This document shows positions 19,502-28,538 of a stretch of 64,000 nt of DNA, one piece after another. Numbering within the stretch: position 1 is the stretch's first letter; every line of letters starts with the position of its first letter. Made by a program: the position numbers and the translations under genes. The notes below the pieces were generated by a model. It was given only the letters and a program-made list of their open reading frames with translations, made no database searches and was not told the origin of the DNA. Source of the DNA: Streptomyces longwoodensis (GTDB lineage: Bacteria > Actinomycetota > Actinomycetes > Streptomycetales > Streptomycetaceae); contig NZ_KQ948550.1 of the NCBI RefSeq assembly GCF_001514125.1, positions 186,001 to 250,000 on the forward strand, in the 5' to 3' direction.

Positions 19502-20821
19502 ATGCACGTGAACAGAACGCGTCGCGCCCACCGGGGAGCGGCGGCCCTGGGCCTGTCCGTGGCGGCCCTCGCCGCCGGCGTGACCACCGCCGCCGGACCG
19601 GCCGCCGCCGGGCCCCGGACGGCCCCCGCGCCCGCGCCCGCCTGCAGCGCGGCCTACCGCATCGAACAGAAGCTCTCCACCGGCACCACCTGGCGGATGT
19701 GCTGGCGCTACGAGGCCAAGTCCGGCCTCGTCCTGGAGGACGTCAGCTACCAGCCGCCCGGCGAGCCCAAGCCGATCAAGGTCCTCAACAGTGCCAAGAT
19801 CGCCCAGATCCACGTGCCGTACGACGACGGCACCAACGAGTACAACGACGTCACCGACTACAACTTCGGCTCCGGCCTGGTGAACCTGGCCCCCGCCGAG
19901 TGCCCCGGCGGCACCATCAAGACCGTCAAGGTCCCCGAGGCGTTCGACCCGGCCCACCCGAACGTCAAGGGCCTGTGCACCACCACGCGTTCGCGCGGCC
20001 ACGCCTACCGGATGCAGGCCGACACCGGCAACAAGGTCTACCAGGCCCAGGGCAAGGACCTGCTCGTCTACACCGTCAACAAGGTCGGCTGGTACGAGTA
20101 CATGACGGAGTGGCGCTTCTCCGACGACGGCACCCTGAACATGAACGTCGGCGCCACCGGCAGCCTCTCGCCGTTCGACTACGACGCCGGCGACGGCCGC
20201 GGCTGGCCCATCGGCAAGGGAGCCCACTCCTACGCCACCAGCCACAGCCACAACGTCTTCTGGCGGCTGGACTTCGGCCTCGACGGCTCCTCCAAGACCA
20301 AGGTCGAGCAGTACGACTCGAAGGTCAGCGCCCCCGCGAGCGGCCAGCAGGGCCCGACCGCGAAGACCACCCGCACCGCCGTCACCAAGGAACTCGCCGG
20401 TGACGCGGCCACCATGCGCTGGTGGCGGGTGGTCAGCACGGCCGGCAAGAACAAGGACGGCCACGCGCGGTCCTACGAGCTCGTGCCCGGCGCCACCACC
20501 AAGTACTCCGGGCGCCCGTTCACCAAGCACGACCTGTACGTCACCGAGTACAACAAGTGCGAGCAGTACGCGAGCAACAACCCGCTCAACTGCGGTACCG
20601 GACACGGCAAGTCCGTCGACAAGTGGGTCAACGGGCAGACCCTCACCCACCCCGTGCTCTGGATGAACGTCGGCTTCCACCACATCGCGCGCGACGAGGA
20701 CCAGCAGCCCATGCCGGTCCACTGGCAGGGCTTCTCGCTGGCCCCGCGGGACGTCACCGCCATGAACCCGCTCACCCCGGCCGCGCTCGCCAATCAGAAC
20801 GGCCAAGTGGAACCGCGGTAG
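19502..20821 (+). CDS. Compact secreted copper amine oxidase-like protein
   Basis: A 439-residue secreted protein containing only the catalytic beta-sandwich of copper amine oxidases; full-length family members usually exceed 600 residues. Copper ligands are visible as H248-x-H250 (TSHSHNVF) and H394 (HHIARDED), and the catalytic base candidate is D116 (NDVTDYNFG). The cofactor tyrosine is probably Y198, but the usual Asn before it is Trp (KVGWYEY instead of VGNYDY). Whether TPQ can form is open. The signal peptide spans about 1-37. GAGGAG lies 10 nt before the ATG. Confidence 0.82.
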   Translation: MHVNRTRRAHRGAAALGLSVAALAAGVTTAAGPAAAGPRTAPAPAPACSAAYRIEQKLSTGTTWRMCWRYEAKSGLVLEDVSYQPPGEPKPIKVLNSAKIAQIHVPYDDGTNEYNDVTDYNFGSGLVNLAPAECPGGTIKTVKVPEAFDPAHPNVKGLCTTTRSRGHAYRMQADTGNKVYQAQGKDLLVYTVNKVGWYEYMTEWRFSDDGTLNMNVGATGSLSPFDYDAGDGRGWPIGKGAHSYATSHSHNVFWRLDFGLDGSSKTKVEQYDSKVSAPASGQQGPTAKTTRTAVTKELAGDAATMRWWRVVSTAGKNKDGHARSYELVPGATTKYSGRPFTKHDLYVTEYNKCEQYASNNPLNCGTGHGKSVDKWVNGQTLTHPVLWMNVGFHHIARDEDQQPMPVHWQGFSLAPRDVTAMNPLTPAALANQNGQVEPR

Positions 20822-20937
20822 TTGGGCAACGACCCTGTCCATCCGGCTGCACCGCCGACCGCTCGCGGAGTACCCTTCCTTGATCGTCGGGGAAGGGTCG
20901 GGACACAGGGCCCGGCGGAGCGGAAGGCGGTGCTCGG

Positions 20938-22176
20938 GTGGGCTCGGGAGGGCTGGAGCTGCCCCCTGGTGACGAGGGTCACGAGGGGGGCTCCGCGGAC
21001 GTCCCGCCCGGGACGGTGTCCCTGGCCCGGCCGATGGAGGCGGGTGCCATCGGCCCGGAGCTGGACTGGGACGCCGAGGCCTGGCGCGAGGTGCGCACGC
21101 GCGCGCAGCGGGCCGGCCGCGCCTACATCTGGCTGAACCTGGTGGAACAGCGGCTGCGCGCCGTGGTGGCCGCCGTCCTGCGGCCCATCTACGAACCCGT
21201 CCACGGCGACGACTGGGTGGTGGCCGCGGCCGGCCCCGCCGGGCAGGAGTGGGTGCAGCGCGCGGTCGCCGTCCGCGAGGTCAGCCGCCGCAAGGGCTAC
21301 CTGCTCGACCCGGCCGACGACAACGTCGTCTCGTTCCTGACACTGCCCCAGCTGCGCGAGCTGATGGTGCAGCACTGGCCGTGCTTCGAGCCGTACTTCG
21401 ACGACCGCCGCGACGTCGAACTGGCCCTGGACGAGCTGGAGGTCACCCGCAACGTCGTCTCCCGCAACCGCGCGCTGTCCGAGGCGGTCCTCAACCAGGC
21501 CGAGCGGGCCTCCGCGCGGCTGCTGGAGATGCTCGGCACCGGCGGCGACGTGCCCTCCGCGCGCCGGCTGCCGGTCGACGCCGTCGAGGACCTGGTGGGC
21601 GACCGCTACGCCGACGTGGTCGCGGTCCACTCCGACCGGGTGCGGCTGCTGCGGCAGTTCCCCGCCGAGGACATCTTCGACGGCGCCCGCCGCGTCGACG
21701 CCATCGGCATCGGCCTCAACCTGCTCGTGCAGAACTTCTCCGGCCGGCGGATGGTCCGGCTCGCCGAGGCCGGGTGCCGGGTGCGGCTGCTGTTCCTCAA
21801 CCCCGCCTCCAGCGCCGTCAAGCGGCGCGAGCGCGAACTCGGCGTCAAGCGGGGCGAGCTGAGCCGCGCGGTGGAGATGAACATCCTGCACATGCGCCGG
21901 GTCCGCGCCCGGCTGCGCGACCCGGGCGCCTTCCAGATCCAGGTCTACGACGACACGCCCCGGTTCACCGCCTACCTCGTCGACGGCGACGGCACCGACG
22001 GCATCGGGGTGGTGCAATCCTACCTGCGGCGCCTGCGCGGCATGGAGGCTCCCGTGCTGGTGCTGCGGGGCGGCAACCGGGTGGTCAAGGCGGGCGAGGT
22101 GGACGAAGGGGGTCTCTTCGGGGCGTACCGCGAGGAGTTCGAGCTTGCTTGGGCGGATTCGCGCCCGGTGTCCTGA
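20938..22176 (+). CDS. HEPN-domain protein (SAV2148-like) with PLD-like C-terminal domain
   Basis: A 412-residue protein. From memory it matches the streptomycete 'SAV2148 family HEPN domain-containing protein'. Helical N-terminal half (about 40-200): the HEPN active-site motif, normally R-x4-6-H, reads RNVVSRN at 171-177 with no His. The C-terminal half (about 240-410) has AIGIGLNLLVQNFSGRRM and AGCRVRLLFLNP, resembling the DUF5919/phospholipase D-like fold that follows sensor domains in some regulators. AAGG precedes the GTG. HEPN domains are often RNases; here activity is doubtful. Function unknown. Confidence 0.78.
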   Translation: MGSGGLELPPGDEGHEGGSADVPPGTVSLARPMEAGAIGPELDWDAEAWREVRTRAQRAGRAYIWLNLVEQRLRAVVAAVLRPIYEPVHGDDWVVAAAGPAGQEWVQRAVAVREVSRRKGYLLDPADDNVVSFLTLPQLRELMVQHWPCFEPYFDDRRDVELALDELEVTRNVVSRNRALSEAVLNQAERASARLLEMLGTGGDVPSARRLPVDAVEDLVGDRYADVVAVHSDRVRLLRQFPAEDIFDGARRVDAIGIGLNLLVQNFSGRRMVRLAEAGCRVRLLFLNPASSAVKRRERELGVKRGELSRAVEMNILHMRRVRARLRDPGAFQIQVYDDTPRFTAYLVDGDGTDGIGVVQSYLRRLRGMEAPVLVLRGGNRVVKAGEVDEGGLFGAYREEFELAWADSRPVS

Positions 22177-22305
22177 ACGCCCCACCGCTCCCGGGTCGAT
22201 GGGGATCGTCCCACCACGGAAGCGGAATGCGGTCCTCGGATTGTCAGTGGCGCATGGCAGGGTGAAGACCACTGGGGGGACGCACCACCGAGAAGGGGGG
22301 CCACC

Positions 22306-23028
22306 ATGGCCTGGCACCAGGAGCTGATGGTCGGCTTCGACCTGGAGACGACCGGCACCGATCCGCGCGAGGCGCGCATCGTGACGGCCGCCGTCATCGA
22401 GGTCAGGGACGGTCAGGTGCTGGGCCGCCGCGAGTGGCTGGCCGACCCGGGCGTGGAGATCCCGGCTGACGCGGTCGCGGTCCACGGCATCAGCACCGCA
22501 CGCGCGACCGCCGAGGGCCACCCCGCCGACCGGGTCGCGGACTCGCTCGCCGACGTGCTGACGACGTACTGGAAGACGGGCGTCCCGGTCGTCGCGTACA
22601 ACGCCGCGTTCGACCTGACCCTGCTCTCCGCCGAACTGCACCGGTACGGACTGCCGTCCCTGCGCGAGCGCCTGGGCGGCCTCGACCCGGCCCCCGTCGT
22701 CGACCCGTACACCATCGACCGCTGGGCCGACCGCTACCGCCGCGGCAAGCGCAACCTCGAAGCGGTCTGCGCCGAGTACGGCGTCGCCCTCGACTCCGCG
22801 CACGACGCGGGCGCCGACGCCCTCGCCGCGGCCCGCCTCGCCTGCGCGATAGCCGTCCGCCACCCCAAGGTCGCGGCCCTCGGCCCGGCCGAGCTGCACC
22901 TGCGCCAGATCGAGTGGTACGCCGCCTGGGCGGCCGACTTCCAGAGCTTCCTGCGCCGCAAGGGGGAGGCCGACGCGGTGGTGGACGCCACCTGGCCCGT
23001 CCGGGAGTTCACGGCAGCCACCCCCTGA
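22306..23028 (+). CDS. DnaQ-like DEDDh 3'-5' exonuclease
   Basis: A 240-residue exonuclease with Exo [13 protein letters not shown] (catalytic D and E), Exo [13 protein letters not shown] and Exo [13 protein letters not shown] (His plus Asp), the DEDDh set. It should remove 3' nucleotides from DNA or RNA. The short length and lack of a polymerase or helicase partner suggest a free-standing proofreading or RNase T/DnaQ-type nuclease. A GGGGGG-rich ribosome site precedes the ATG. It follows the HEPN gene after 129 nt, possibly with its own promoter. It converges on an APH-family gene. Confidence 0.93.
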   Translation: MAWHQELMVGFDLETTGTDPREARIVTAAVIEVRDGQVLGRREWLADPGVEIPADAVAVHGISTARATAEGHPADRVADSLADVLTTYWKTGVPVVAYNAAFDLTLLSAELHRYGLPSLRERLGGLDPAPVVDPYTIDRWADRYRRGKRNLEAVCAEYGVALDSAHDAGADALAAARLACAIAVRHPKVAALGPAELHLRQIEWYAAWAADFQSFLRRKGEADAVVDATWPVREFTAATP

Positions 23029-23056
23029 GTCTCCTGCCCCCGCTCGCCCGCACGGC

Positions 23057-23920
23057 TCAGAAGGGGTACCAGCGCACCGTCGGGTCGCCGTCGCGCAGCG
23101 AGGCCACCCGGCGCTCGAACTCGGCCAGCGCCTTCGGGTTGCTCGGCGCGTGCTGGGCCACCCAGGCGCAGCTCGCCGTCTCCCGCGCCCCGCGCAGCAC
23201 GGCGCACCCGTCCCACTCCCGCACGTCCCAGCCGTAGGCGCAGGTGAAGGCGTCGTGGTCCTCGGCGGGCAGGCCGTAGCGGTCGTGGGACAGGGCCATC
23301 ACGACCAGGTCGTGCTCGCGCAGGTCGGCGGAGAAGGTCTCCAGGTCGACCAGGACCGGGCCGTCGGGGCCGATGTGCACGTTGCGCGGCAGGGCGTCGC
23401 CGTGGATGGGGCCCGGCGGCAGGTGCGGGGTGAGCGCGGCGGCCGCCGCGGCGAAGCCGTCCCGGCGCTCGCGCAGGTACGCCGCGTCCGCCGGGTCGAT
23501 CGCCCCACCCGCGAGCCGCAGCCAGCGCTCCACCCCGGACAGCAGGTCGCGCGGCGGCAGGACGAACGGGGGCGCGGGCAGGGCGTGCACGCGCCGCAGC
23601 AGTGCGGCCAGGTCCGCCGGTCCCGCCGGGCGCACCGGGTCGGGCAGCCGGTGCCACACGGTGACCGGGTGCCCGGCGACGAGCCGTGCCTCCGGCTCCG
23701 CCGCCCGCACCGCCGGGACGCCCGTCCCGGCCAGCCAGCGGGCGATGTCCAACTCGCGCCGGGCCCGGTCGAGCAGTTCGGCGTCGCGGCCCACCTTGAC
23801 GACGAGGTCCCCGGCGGCGAACACCGCGTTCTCGCCGAGGGCGAGCAGCCGTGCGTCCCCGGCCGGCCCGGGCAGCACCCCCGCCCCGGCCAGTACCTCC
23901 CGCGCCGTCGCCTCGTCCAT
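23057..23920 (-). CDS. Aminoglycoside phosphotransferase-family kinase
   Basis: A 287-residue small-molecule kinase. The catalytic loop is intact ([18 protein letters not shown]...N) and the metal Asp is in [11 protein letters not shown]; the N-lobe Lys is in [14 protein letters not shown] precedes the chosen ATG. It probably phosphorylates an alcohol or amino sugar in the cytoplasm. The substrate cannot be read from the sequence, and annotation as drug resistance is not justified. It is divergent from the glycosyltransferase gene. Confidence 0.9.
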   Translation of the reverse strand: MDEATAREVLAGAGVLPGPAGDARLLALGENAVFAAGDLVVKVGRDAELLDRARRELDIARWLAGTGVPAVRAAEPEARLVAGHPVTVWHRLPDPVRPAGPADLAALLRRVHALPAPPFVLPPRDLLSGVERWLRLAGGAIDPADAAYLRERRDGFAAAAAALTPHLPPGPIHGDALPRNVHIGPDGPVLVDLETFSADLREHDLVVMALSHDRYGLPAEDHDAFTCAYGWDVREWDGCAVLRGARETASCAWVAQHAPSNPKALAEFERRVASLRDGDPTVRWYPF

Positions 23921-24028
23921 CGTCCGCCTCCGTGCCGTCGTCGTAGCGCTGCCGCGGTCAGTCTCGCATTCCCCCAGGTCGGATCCCGGGCGCGGGGCGA
24001 CGGGGTGGTCGAGCCGCGAGGAATTCGG

Positions 24029-24057
24029 TGGACGAGACGTCTCGTCTCGCCTAGCGT
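24029..24057 (+). promoter_or_regulatory. Promoter with embedded 16-bp palindrome
   Basis: TGGACG (24029-24034), a 17-bp spacer and TAGCGT (24052-24057), 7 nt before the glycosyltransferase ATG. The perfect palindrome GACGAGACGTCTCGTC (24031-24046) overlaps the -35 and the spacer, where a bound repressor would exclude RNA polymerase. Confidence 0.65.
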
Positions 24058-24064
24058 CATCGAC

Positions 24065-25327
24065 ATGACCCCTTCCGCCCCCGCCGTGCCCCCCGCCCAC
24101 ATCGCGATGTTCTCCATCGCCGCCCACGGCCACGTCAACCCCGGCCTGGAGGTGATCCGGGAGCTCGTGGCACGCGGCCACCGCGTCACCTACGCCGTCC
24201 CGCCGGCCCTCGCCGACAAGGTCGCCGGCACCGGCGCCGAGGTGCGGACCTGGCACTCGACGCTGCCCGGACCGGACGACGACCCCTCGGCCTGGGGCAG
24301 CACCCTCCTCGACCACGTGGAGCTGTTCCTGGCCGACGCCGTCCAGGCGCTGCCGCAGCTCACCGACGCCTACGCCGGGGACACCCCCGAGCTCGTGCTG
24401 CACGACATCACGGCCTACCCGGCCCGTGTCCTCGCCCACCGCTGGGGCGTCCCCGCGGTCTCCCTGTCGCCCAACCTCGTCGCCTGGGAGGGCTACGAGG
24501 AGGAGGTCGCCGCCCACGTCTGGGCCGAGGCCCGCGGCTCCGAGCGGGGCCGTGCCTACTTCGACCGGTTCCACGCCTGGCTGACCGAGCACGGAGTGAC
24601 CCTGCACCACGACGACTTCGTCGGCCGGCCCGACCGGTCCCTGGTCCTGATCCCGCGGGCCCTCCAGCCGCACGCCGACCGGGTCGACGAGAGCGTGTAC
24701 ACGTTCGTCGGCGCCTGCCAGGGCGACCGCTCGGCCGAGGGCGCCTGGGAGCGGCCCGCCGGCGCCGAGAAGGTCGTGCTGGTGTCGCTCGGCTCGACCT
24801 TCACCGCCCCGCCGGAGTTCTACCGGGCCTGCGTCCGGGCCTTCGCCGGCCTGCCCGGCTGGCACCTGGTCCTGCGGACCGGCCCCCGCATCGACCCGGC
24901 CGAGCTGGGCGCCGTACCGGCGAACGTCGAGGTGCGGCCGTGGGTGCCGCAGTTGGCGGTGCTCCGGGAGGCCGACCTGTTCGTCACGCACGCCGGCGCG
25001 GGCGGCAGCCAGGAGGGCCTGGCCACGGCGACCCCGATGATCGCCGTCCCGCAGGCGGTGGACCAGTTCGGCAACGCCGACCAGCTGGAGGCGCTGGGCG
25101 TGGCCCGCCGGCTGGCCACCGAGGAGGCGACCGCGGAGACCCTCCGGGAGACGGCGCTCGCCCTGGTGGACGACCCGGAGGTCGCCCGGCGCCTGGCGGA
25201 CGTCCGGGACGGGATGGCCCGCGAGGGCGGCACCCGGCGGGCGGCCGACCTGATCGAGGCCGAGCTGGCCGCCGCGCGCTCCGGTCGCCGGCCCGGCACG
25301 CGAAAGGGCCCGTTGGCTCCCCGGTGA
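24065..25327 (+). CDS. Macrolide-type glycosyltransferase (GT1, OleD/Mgt-like)
   Basis: A 420-residue GT-B enzyme of the OleD/Mgt group. The N-terminal acceptor half contains [19 protein letters not shown], with the catalytic His in AAHGHVNP. The C-terminal donor half carries [25 protein letters not shown] and [17 protein letters not shown], the UDP-sugar motif. Relatives inactivate macrolides by glucosylation. The MMPL transporter converges on it, which could pair modification with export, but that is inference. It appears leaderless. Confidence 0.9.
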   Translation: MTPSAPAVPPAHIAMFSIAAHGHVNPGLEVIRELVARGHRVTYAVPPALADKVAGTGAEVRTWHSTLPGPDDDPSAWGSTLLDHVELFLADAVQALPQLTDAYAGDTPELVLHDITAYPARVLAHRWGVPAVSLSPNLVAWEGYEEEVAAHVWAEARGSERGRAYFDRFHAWLTEHGVTLHHDDFVGRPDRSLVLIPRALQPHADRVDESVYTFVGACQGDRSAEGAWERPAGAEKVVLVSLGSTFTAPPEFYRACVRAFAGLPGWHLVLRTGPRIDPAELGAVPANVEVRPWVPQLAVLREADLFVTHAGAGGSQEGLATATPMIAVPQAVDQFGNADQLEALGVARRLATEEATAETLRETALALVDDPEVARRLADVRDGMAREGGTRRAADLIEAELAAARSGRRPGTRKGPLAPR

Positions 25328-25413
25328 CCAACGGGCCCTGCTCCCGGGAGGGTCGGTCCGCCCTGCGACGGGGCGGACCGGCCCTCATCCGGTGGGGGTC
25401 ACACCCCCACCGG
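25306..25413. terminator. Three consecutive hairpins between convergent genes
   Basis: Hairpin 1 (25306-25338) has 11-bp arms GGGCCCGTTGG and encloses the glycosyltransferase stop codon in its loop. Hairpin 2 (25354-25380) has 10-bp arms CGGTCCGCCC. Hairpin 3 (25389-25413) has 11-bp arms CCGGTGGGGGT and overlaps the MMPL stop. All arms are perfect. Confidence 0.8.
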
Positions 25414-27657
25414 CCGCTCCTCCCGCGGCGCCGTCGCGAGGACCGCCTCGGGCGACTCGTCGTGGGTGAGGTCGGGCAGCCGGTGCAGCCACTTCGGCAG
25501 GTACCAGTTGCGCTCGCCCAGCAGCGCCATCACCGCCGGGAGCAGCACGCCCCGGATGACGGTCGCGTCGATCAGCACGGCGGCCGCCAGACCCACGCCC
25601 ATCTGCTTCATCGACTGCATCGACAGCGTCCCGAAGATGGCGAACACGGCGACCATGATGACCGCGGCACTGGTGACCACGCCCGCCGTGGTGACCACGC
25701 CGTGGGCGATCGCGTCCCGCGTGGTGCGGCCCCGCAGCCGCGCCTCGCGGATCCGGGAGACCACGAACACGTGGTAGTCCATCGACAGGCCGAACAGGAT
25801 CACGAAGAGGAACAGCGGCAGCCAGGTGACGATCGCGCCGACCCCCTCGGCGCCCACCAGCGAGGCGCCCCAGCCGTGCTGGAAGACCGCGACGAGGATG
25901 CCGTACGCGGCGCCCACCGACAGCAGGTTGAGCAGGATCGAGGTGACCGCGATGGTCAGCGAGCGGAACGACAGCAGCATCAGCACGAAGGCGAACACCA
26001 CCACGAAGGCGAACACCGGGACGACCGCGCCGCCGAGCTGGTCGTTGAAGTCCTTCGACCCGGCGACCTGACCGGTGATCGGCGCCTGGAGGCCGTCGAC
26101 CTTGCCGAGCGTGGCCGGGCGCACCTCGTCGCGCAGCTTGTCCAGGCTCGCGCCCGCCTTGTCCAGGTCGGAGCCGCCGACCAGCGGGACGTACACGTAG
26201 GCGATGTTCTGCGCGTCGTGCAGCTTGATCTCCACCGGGCCGCGCGAGGCGCCCGAACTGATCGCGCGGGCCTTGAAGTCGGCGAGCGCGTCGCGCACCT
26301 CGGGCGCGTTGATGTCCTTGGCGTGGACGACCACCTCGGCCGGCTCGGAGCCGCCGGGGAAGGCGTCGTTGACCCGGTTGTAGGTCTGCACGATCGGCAG
26401 CGAGTCGCCGAACTCCTGGTCCAGGGTGAGGTTCTGGGTCTTCATGCCGACCGCGGGGGCGGCGATCGCCAGCAGCGCGCCGCCTGCGACCAGCACCGAC
26501 ACCAGCGGCCGGGCGAGCACGCCCTTCAGCACCGCCGACCAGAAGCGGCTCTCGCCGCCCGTCCGGGCGGCACGGCGCCGCATCGCCTTGTGCAGGAAGG
26601 GGATCCGGCCCCGCTCCACCCGCTCGCCCAGCAGCGACAGCAGTGCCGGCAGCACCGTCACGGAGCCCACCATCGCCACGGCGACCACCATCAGCGAGGC
26701 CAGGCCCATCGCCTCGAACTCGGCGAGCCCGGTGAACAGCATGCCCGCCATCGCCACGCAGACCGTGACGCCGGAGACGATGATCGCGCGGCCACTGGTC
26801 GCCGCGGCGACCCGCAGGGCCGTCTGCGCGTCCCGGCCCGCCTCGCGCTCCTCGCGCTCACGGCGCAGGTAGAACAGGCAGTAGTCGACGCCGACGGCCA
26901 GACCGACCAGCAGCATCACGGAGTTGGCGGTGTCGCTCATCGGCATCACGTGGCTGACGACGCCCATCAGGCCCATCGTCGCCATGATCGCGGTGATCGC
27001 CAGCGCCACCGGCAGCAGCGCCGCGACCAGCGCGCCGAAGGCGATCAGCAGGATGCCGAGGGCCACCGGCACCGCCGAGTACTCGGCCTTCTGGAAATCG
27101 TCCCCGAACGCGTCGTCGAACGTCTTCATCATGCTCGCGCCGCCGATCTCCTCGATCCGCAGCGTGTCCGCGTGGCCCTCCTGCACCCCCGCGACGGCCT
27201 TCAGCACCGGCTCGACCCGCTCGCCCGCGGTGTCGGAGTCGCCGCGCATGTCGAACTGCACCAGCGCGCTGCGCCCGTCCCGGGAGATGGTCTTCGTGTC
27301 GTACGGCGACGTCACGTCGCTGACCCGGCCGGTGCCCCGCACGGCCGTGACGACCTCGGCGACCGCCGCGCGGAACTCGGCGTCGGTGGCCTTCAGCTCG
27401 GTGCCCCGCGCCTGCACCAGCACGGACTCGCCGGCCGGCTCCTCGATGCCCGCGTCCTCGATGATCTTCGCCGCGGTGTGCGTCTCGCCCTTGAGCTGGT
27501 CGCTCTCCTTGACGTCGACCCGGCCCGCGGCCGAGCCGAGCCCCATCGCCAGCACCACGAACAGCACCCAGATGCCGACCGCCGCCCACCGGTGCCGGGC
27601 GCTCCAGCCGCCGGCCCGCGCGGCCAGACCCCGCACCCGTGTGTCTCTTGTCCCCAT
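25399..27657 (-). CDS. MMPL/RND-family transporter
   Basis: A 752-residue membrane protein with two repeated halves, each one transmembrane helix, a large extracytoplasmic loop and five more helices (about 12 in total). Family hallmarks include SVMLLVGLAVGVDYCLFYLRR in the first half and FVILFGLSMDYHVFVVSRI in the second, both with the proton-relay Asp-Tyr. MMPL proteins export lipids, siderophores or drugs using proton motive force. The later ATG was chosen because the upstream extension is Arg/Gly-rich and shadows an intergenic region. It converges on the glycosyltransferase gene. Confidence 0.92.
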   Translation of the reverse strand: MGTRDTRVRGLAARAGGWSARHRWAAVGIWVLFVVLAMGLGSAAGRVDVKESDQLKGETHTAAKIIEDAGIEEPAGESVLVQARGTELKATDAEFRAAVAEVVTAVRGTGRVSDVTSPYDTKTISRDGRSALVQFDMRGDSDTAGERVEPVLKAVAGVQEGHADTLRIEEIGGASMMKTFDDAFGDDFQKAEYSAVPVALGILLIAFGALVAALLPVALAITAIMATMGLMGVVSHVMPMSDTANSVMLLVGLAVGVDYCLFYLRREREEREAGRDAQTALRVAAATSGRAIIVSGVTVCVAMAGMLFTGLAEFEAMGLASLMVVAVAMVGSVTVLPALLSLLGERVERGRIPFLHKAMRRRAARTGGESRFWSAVLKGVLARPLVSVLVAGGALLAIAAPAVGMKTQNLTLDQEFGDSLPIVQTYNRVNDAFPGGSEPAEVVVHAKDINAPEVRDALADFKARAISSGASRGPVEIKLHDAQNIAYVYVPLVGGSDLDKAGASLDKLRDEVRPATLGKVDGLQAPITGQVAGSKDFNDQLGGAVVPVFAFVVVFAFVLMLLSFRSLTIAVTSILLNLLSVGAAYGILVAVFQHGWGASLVGAEGVGAIVTWLPLFLFVILFGLSMDYHVFVVSRIREARLRGRTTRDAIAHGVVTTAGVVTSAAVIMVAVFAIFGTLSMQSMKQMGVGLAAAVLIDATVIRGVLLPAVMALLGERNWYLPKWLHRLPDLTHDESPEAVLATAPREERPVGV

Positions 27658-27902
27658 GACGGGCCTGCCCCCTCGTGAGCGGTGACAGCCCCCTGCCGCC
27701 ACCTCCAGGAACGACGCTAGGGGGCGGGTGGGCCGCACTCGTCGTACTGCCCGGTGAAAGGACGGCGGCCCGGCTCCTCCCCTCGGACCCCGCCGGCTCC
27801 GCACAGGGGAGGACAGCGGTCCCTTACATCTATCCCGCCGGCTCGGGGACGACGCTCAGGGACCGCACCCCGCGGCCCCGCTCTCCCCGACCGGCAACGG
27901 CC

Positions 27903-27908
27903 TAGGGT
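27903..27908 (+). promoter_or_regulatory. -10 box of a leaderless gene (DUF1697)
   Basis: TAGGGT ends 6 nt before the ATG. No ribosome site lies between them, as expected for a leaderless mRNA. Confidence 0.55.
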
Positions 27909-27914
27909 GACCCC

Positions 27915-28463
27915 ATGACGACGACGTACGCGGCCCTGCTGCGCGGCATCAACGTGGGCGGCAGCCGCAAGCTGCCGATGGGTGACCTGCGCACCCTGAT
28001 GGAGGGCCTCGGGTACACCGGGGTCCGCACCTACCTGCAGAGCGGCCAGGCGGTCTTCGCCAGTGACCACGGCGACGAGGGCTCCCTCGCCGCCGAGCTC
28101 GCCGCGGCCGTCGCGGAGCGCTTCGGGTTCGCCGTCGACGTGATCGTCCGCGACCACGCCTACCTGAGGGCCGTCGTCGAGGCGTGCCCGTTCCCGGCCG
28201 CCGACCTCCAGCCGAAGCAGCTGCACGTCACCTACTTCTCCGCCCCCGTCGACGCCGCCCGCTTCGCCGGCGTCGACCCGGCCGCCCACGCCCCCGAGGA
28301 GTTCCGCCTCGGCGACCGCGCCCTGTACCTGTACGCGCCCGACGGCCTCGGCCGCTCCAAGCTCGCCGAACAGCTCTCCCGGCCCCGCGTCACGAAGGGC
28401 CTGGTCGCCACCACCCGCAACTGGAACACGGTCCTGAAGCTGGTGGAGATGACCGCCGGCTGA
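27915..28463 (+). CDS. DUF1697 domain protein
   Basis: A 182-residue protein covering the whole DUF1697 domain, with the family's opening YAALLRGINVGGSRKLPMGDL, RTYLQSGQAVF and the terminal TRNWNTVLKLVEM. The family is widespread, cytoplasmic and without a proven activity. It is single-gene by spacing, and the -10 box next to the ATG predicts a leaderless transcript. Confidence 0.92.
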   Translation: MTTTYAALLRGINVGGSRKLPMGDLRTLMEGLGYTGVRTYLQSGQAVFASDHGDEGSLAAELAAAVAERFGFAVDVIVRDHAYLRAVVEACPFPAADLQPKQLHVTYFSAPVDAARFAGVDPAAHAPEEFRLGDRALYLYAPDGLGRSKLAEQLSRPRVTKGLVATTRNWNTVLKLVEMTAG

Positions 28464-28525
28464 CCCGCGGCACAGCCCCCGGAACCGTGTCGCGTTTCTT
28501 CAAGAGCGCACCCCGCACGGGTCCC

Positions 28526-28531
28526 TAGCGT
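28526..28531 (+). promoter_or_regulatory. -10 box of a leaderless gene (DinB-like)
   Basis: TAGCGT ends 7 nt before the ATG at 28539. This supports that ATG over the in-frame GTG at 28530, which lies inside the box. Confidence 0.55.
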
Positions 28532-28538
28532 GGGACGC

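Noticed and set aside
20938..23028. HEPN-exonuclease toxin-antitoxin or phage-defence cassette
   Set aside because: No antitoxin (MNT) partner, degenerate active site and a 129-nt gap; kept only as a hypothesis in the findings.
23057..27657. Antibiotic-resistance island (kinase, glycosyltransferase, MMPL pump)
   Set aside because: There are no mobile-element ends, no composition change and no regulator linking them; each family also has ordinary roles.
24940..27678. Plus-strand open frame of over 900 codons antisense to the MMPL transporter
   Set aside because: His/Asp/Arg-rich shadow of the transmembrane helices; no ribosome site and no recognisable domain.
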